Origin: Micromonospora musae
GTDB lineage: Bacteria; Actinomycetota; Actinomycetes; Mycobacteriales; Micromonosporaceae
Direction of reading: 5' to 3'
Assembly: GCF_003626635.1 (NCBI RefSeq)
Contig: NZ_RAZT01000003.1
Span: 248,001-312,000, forward strand
Length of the DNA: 64,000 nucleotides
Both the position numbers and the translations under genes were made by a program. A model generated the notes under the pieces. The model was given only the letters and a program-made list of their open reading frames with translations. It had not been told where the DNA came from and ran no database searches. Positions 62,774 to 64,000 of this stretch are shown piece after piece (position 1 is the first letter of the stretch; each line of letters opens with the position of its first letter).

Positions 62774-63475
62774 GTGACTGCGCGGTTGCCGGTGTTCCCG
62801 CTCGGAACGGTGCTCTTCCCCGGTCTGGTCCTCCCCCTGCACATCTTCGAGGAGCGTTACCGCGCCCTGATCCGGGATCTGGTGCAGCTGCCCGAGGGCG
62901 CTGCGCGCGAGTTCGGCGTGGTGGCGATCCAGGCGGGCTGGGAGGTCGCGCCGACGGCGCCCGACGGCCGGCCGGTGCCCGGCGGTGGGGAGGTCACCCT
63001 GCACGAGGTGGGCTGCACCGCCGAGTTGCGACAGGTCACCGAGCTGCCCGACGGCGGCTTCGACATCGTCACGGTCGGCCGGCGGCGGTTCCGGATCGCC
63101 GAGGTGGACCGGAGCGCCGCCTACCTGACCGCCGAGGTGGAGTGGCTGCCCGAGCCCGGCGGCGCCGACGAGGCCGCCGAGCTGCTCGCCGCCCGGGTGA
63201 TCTCGGTCTTCCGGCAGTACCTCGGCTTGATCAGGCCCGAGCAGCAGGAGATCTCCGAGCAGCTCCCGGAGGACCCGACGGTCCTGTCCCACCTGGTCGC
63301 CGCCACGGCCGCGCTCACCGTCGAGGACCGGCAGCGGCTGCTCGCCATCGACGACACCACCACCCGGCTCCGCACCGAGCTGCGGCTGCTCAACCGCGAG
63401 GCGGCTCTGCTGCGCCAGGTGCGGGCGGTTCCGGTGCCGCTGGAGGAGCTGGCGTCCCCGCCGACGCCCAACTGA
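62774..63475 (+). CDS. LON substrate-binding-domain protein
   Basis: 233 residues from GTG 62774. It consists of the Lon N-terminal (PUA-like) domain: LPVFPLGTVLFPGLVLPLHIFEERYRALIRDLV, then VGCTAELRQVTELPDGGFDIVTVGRRRFRI, followed by a helical part (RVISVFRQYLGL...LLAIDDTTTRLRTELRLLNREAALL). There is no ATPase or protease domain, so it is not a Lon protease; stand-alone LON proteins are thought to bind substrate proteins. Its 3' end overlaps the tail of the opposite-strand DUF2567 gene by 86 bases. Confidence 0.88.
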   Translation: MTARLPVFPLGTVLFPGLVLPLHIFEERYRALIRDLVQLPEGAAREFGVVAIQAGWEVAPTAPDGRPVPGGGEVTLHEVGCTAELRQVTELPDGGFDIVTVGRRRFRIAEVDRSAAYLTAEVEWLPEPGGADEAAELLAARVISVFRQYLGLIRPEQQEISEQLPEDPTVLSHLVAATAALTVEDRQRLLAIDDTTTRLRTELRLLNREAALLRQVRAVPVPLEELASPPTPN

Positions 63476-64000
63476 GCCCGGCCGGGTCCGGTTCGGGTTC
63501 GGGGCGCAGCGACGGCCAGCGGGACCAGCCGGCGAGCAGGGTGTACATGACGGCCGCGCCGAAGGCGGGCAGCAGCAGGTTGCCGTGCGGCACCGGCAGC
63601 ACGCCGTACAGCCACTCGATCCCTCCGGCCCGCAGGTCGGCCGGTTTGGTGAAGGCCTGCCCCTCGGGTGCGGTGGCGAGCAGCCGGTCGAACTCGGCCA
63701 GCCCGACGTGCCGCCCCACCTGCCACGCCACCACCGCCGCGGCGAAGGCGCCGAGCACCGCGCTGACCAGCCCGACCGGGCCACGCCGCCGGCGCAGCAC
63801 GAACCAGACCGCCACGCCGGCGAGCACCCCGAACCCGAGACCGAGCAGGCTGAACCAGCTGTCCGCCGCGATCGGCTGCTCCGGCTGCGGGTCGGCGTAG
63901 ACGGCGCCCAGCGTGGCCTTGATCACCGGGGTGCCCGGGGCGACGGCCGCCCAGAGCAGGCCGAGGGGCGCGCCGAGCACCGCCAGCGCCAGCCCTACGC
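63390..64000 (-). CDS. DUF2567-type membrane protein (5' end outside window)
   Basis: At least 203 residues, open at the right edge. Helices at the start (VGLALAVLGAPLGLLWAAVAP), at WFSLLGLGFGVLAGVAVWFVL, at GLVSAVLGAFAAAVVAWQVG, and at NLLLPAFGAAVMYTLLAGW, with an extracytoplasmic domain between the last two (LAEFDRLLATAPEGQAFTKPADL). This matches actinobacterial DUF2567 membrane proteins; function unknown. The last ~28 residues are Pro/Ala/Glu-rich and are encoded antisense to the end of the LON-domain gene. Confidence 0.75.
   Translation of the reverse strand, partial: VGLALAVLGAPLGLLWAAVAPGTPVIKATLGAVYADPQPEQPIAADSWFSLLGLGFGVLAGVAVWFVLRRRRGPVGLVSAVLGAFAAAVVAWQVGRHVGLAEFDRLLATAPEGQAFTKPADLRAGGIEWLYGVLPVPHGNLLLPAFGAAVMYTLLAGWSRWPSLRPEPEPDPAGLSWASAGTPAPPAAPEPPAPGAAEPPRG

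Overview
This is about 64 kb of very GC-rich DNA from an actinobacterium, most likely a Micromonospora or close relative (inference from the proteins, not from a marker gene). The signs are the GC content, frequent GTG and TTG starts, many 4-base GTGA/ATGA stop-start overlaps, a his-trp-lgt-glt gene order typical of the group, a PriA-type HisA, a trp-associated membrane protein, and many genes whose start codon lies 6-7 bases after a TAnnnT -10 box, which suggests leaderless transcripts. I saw no rRNA, tRNA, CRISPR array, transposase or prophage gene.

The backbone is a minus-strand amino-acid biosynthesis supercluster read from right to left: hisD-hisC-hisB-(57 aa)-hisH-(107 aa)-hisA/priA (57.6-62.7 kb), hisF (48.7-49.4 kb), hisI fused in frame to a nucleotidyltransferase (26.3-27.7 kb), trpE, a trp-associated membrane protein, trpC-trpB-trpA (20.4-26.3 kb), lgt (16.5-17.7 kb) and gltB-gltD (8.1-14.3 kb). 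No trpF, trpD or trpG is present. PriA is expected to supply the TrpF step.

The backbone is broken by accessory blocks. 0-8 kb: MFS exporters, an FtsK-like protein without usable P-loops, and a secreted SGNH esterase. 14-20 kb: acetyltransferase, FAD monooxygenase, Nudix protein, and an Rrf2 regulator divergent from a type II NADH dehydrogenase. 27.7-48.7 kb: MerR/aldo-keto reductase, ABC-2 transporter/TetR, a 1344-aa GH2 enzyme with a LacI regulator, a DUF2470 protein and an extra ribosomal protein S4 sharing an iron box, a heterodimeric ABC exporter, a terpene synthase, an acyl-CoA ligase and a MocR/YczE pair. 49.5-57.6 kb: an OhrR/Ohr/quinone-reductase operon, a lipoprotein operon and a large LAL-type LuxR regulator. 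62.7-64 kb: a LON-domain protein and a DUF2567 membrane protein.

The most unusual feature is a 59-bp repeat found three times: twice in tandem between trpE and the next gene, once between the two ABC exporter genes. Each copy sits exactly in a GTGA stop-start overlap and encodes a 20-codon mini-cistron. Its GTG overlaps the upstream TGA and its TGA overlaps the downstream GTG, so translational coupling survives insertion. Many gene pairs also carry clear dyad operators (Rrf2, LacI, OhrR, IdeR-like, MerR, MocR-like, and one palindrome before the acyl-CoA ligase), and most convergent pairs are closed by strong hairpin terminators.
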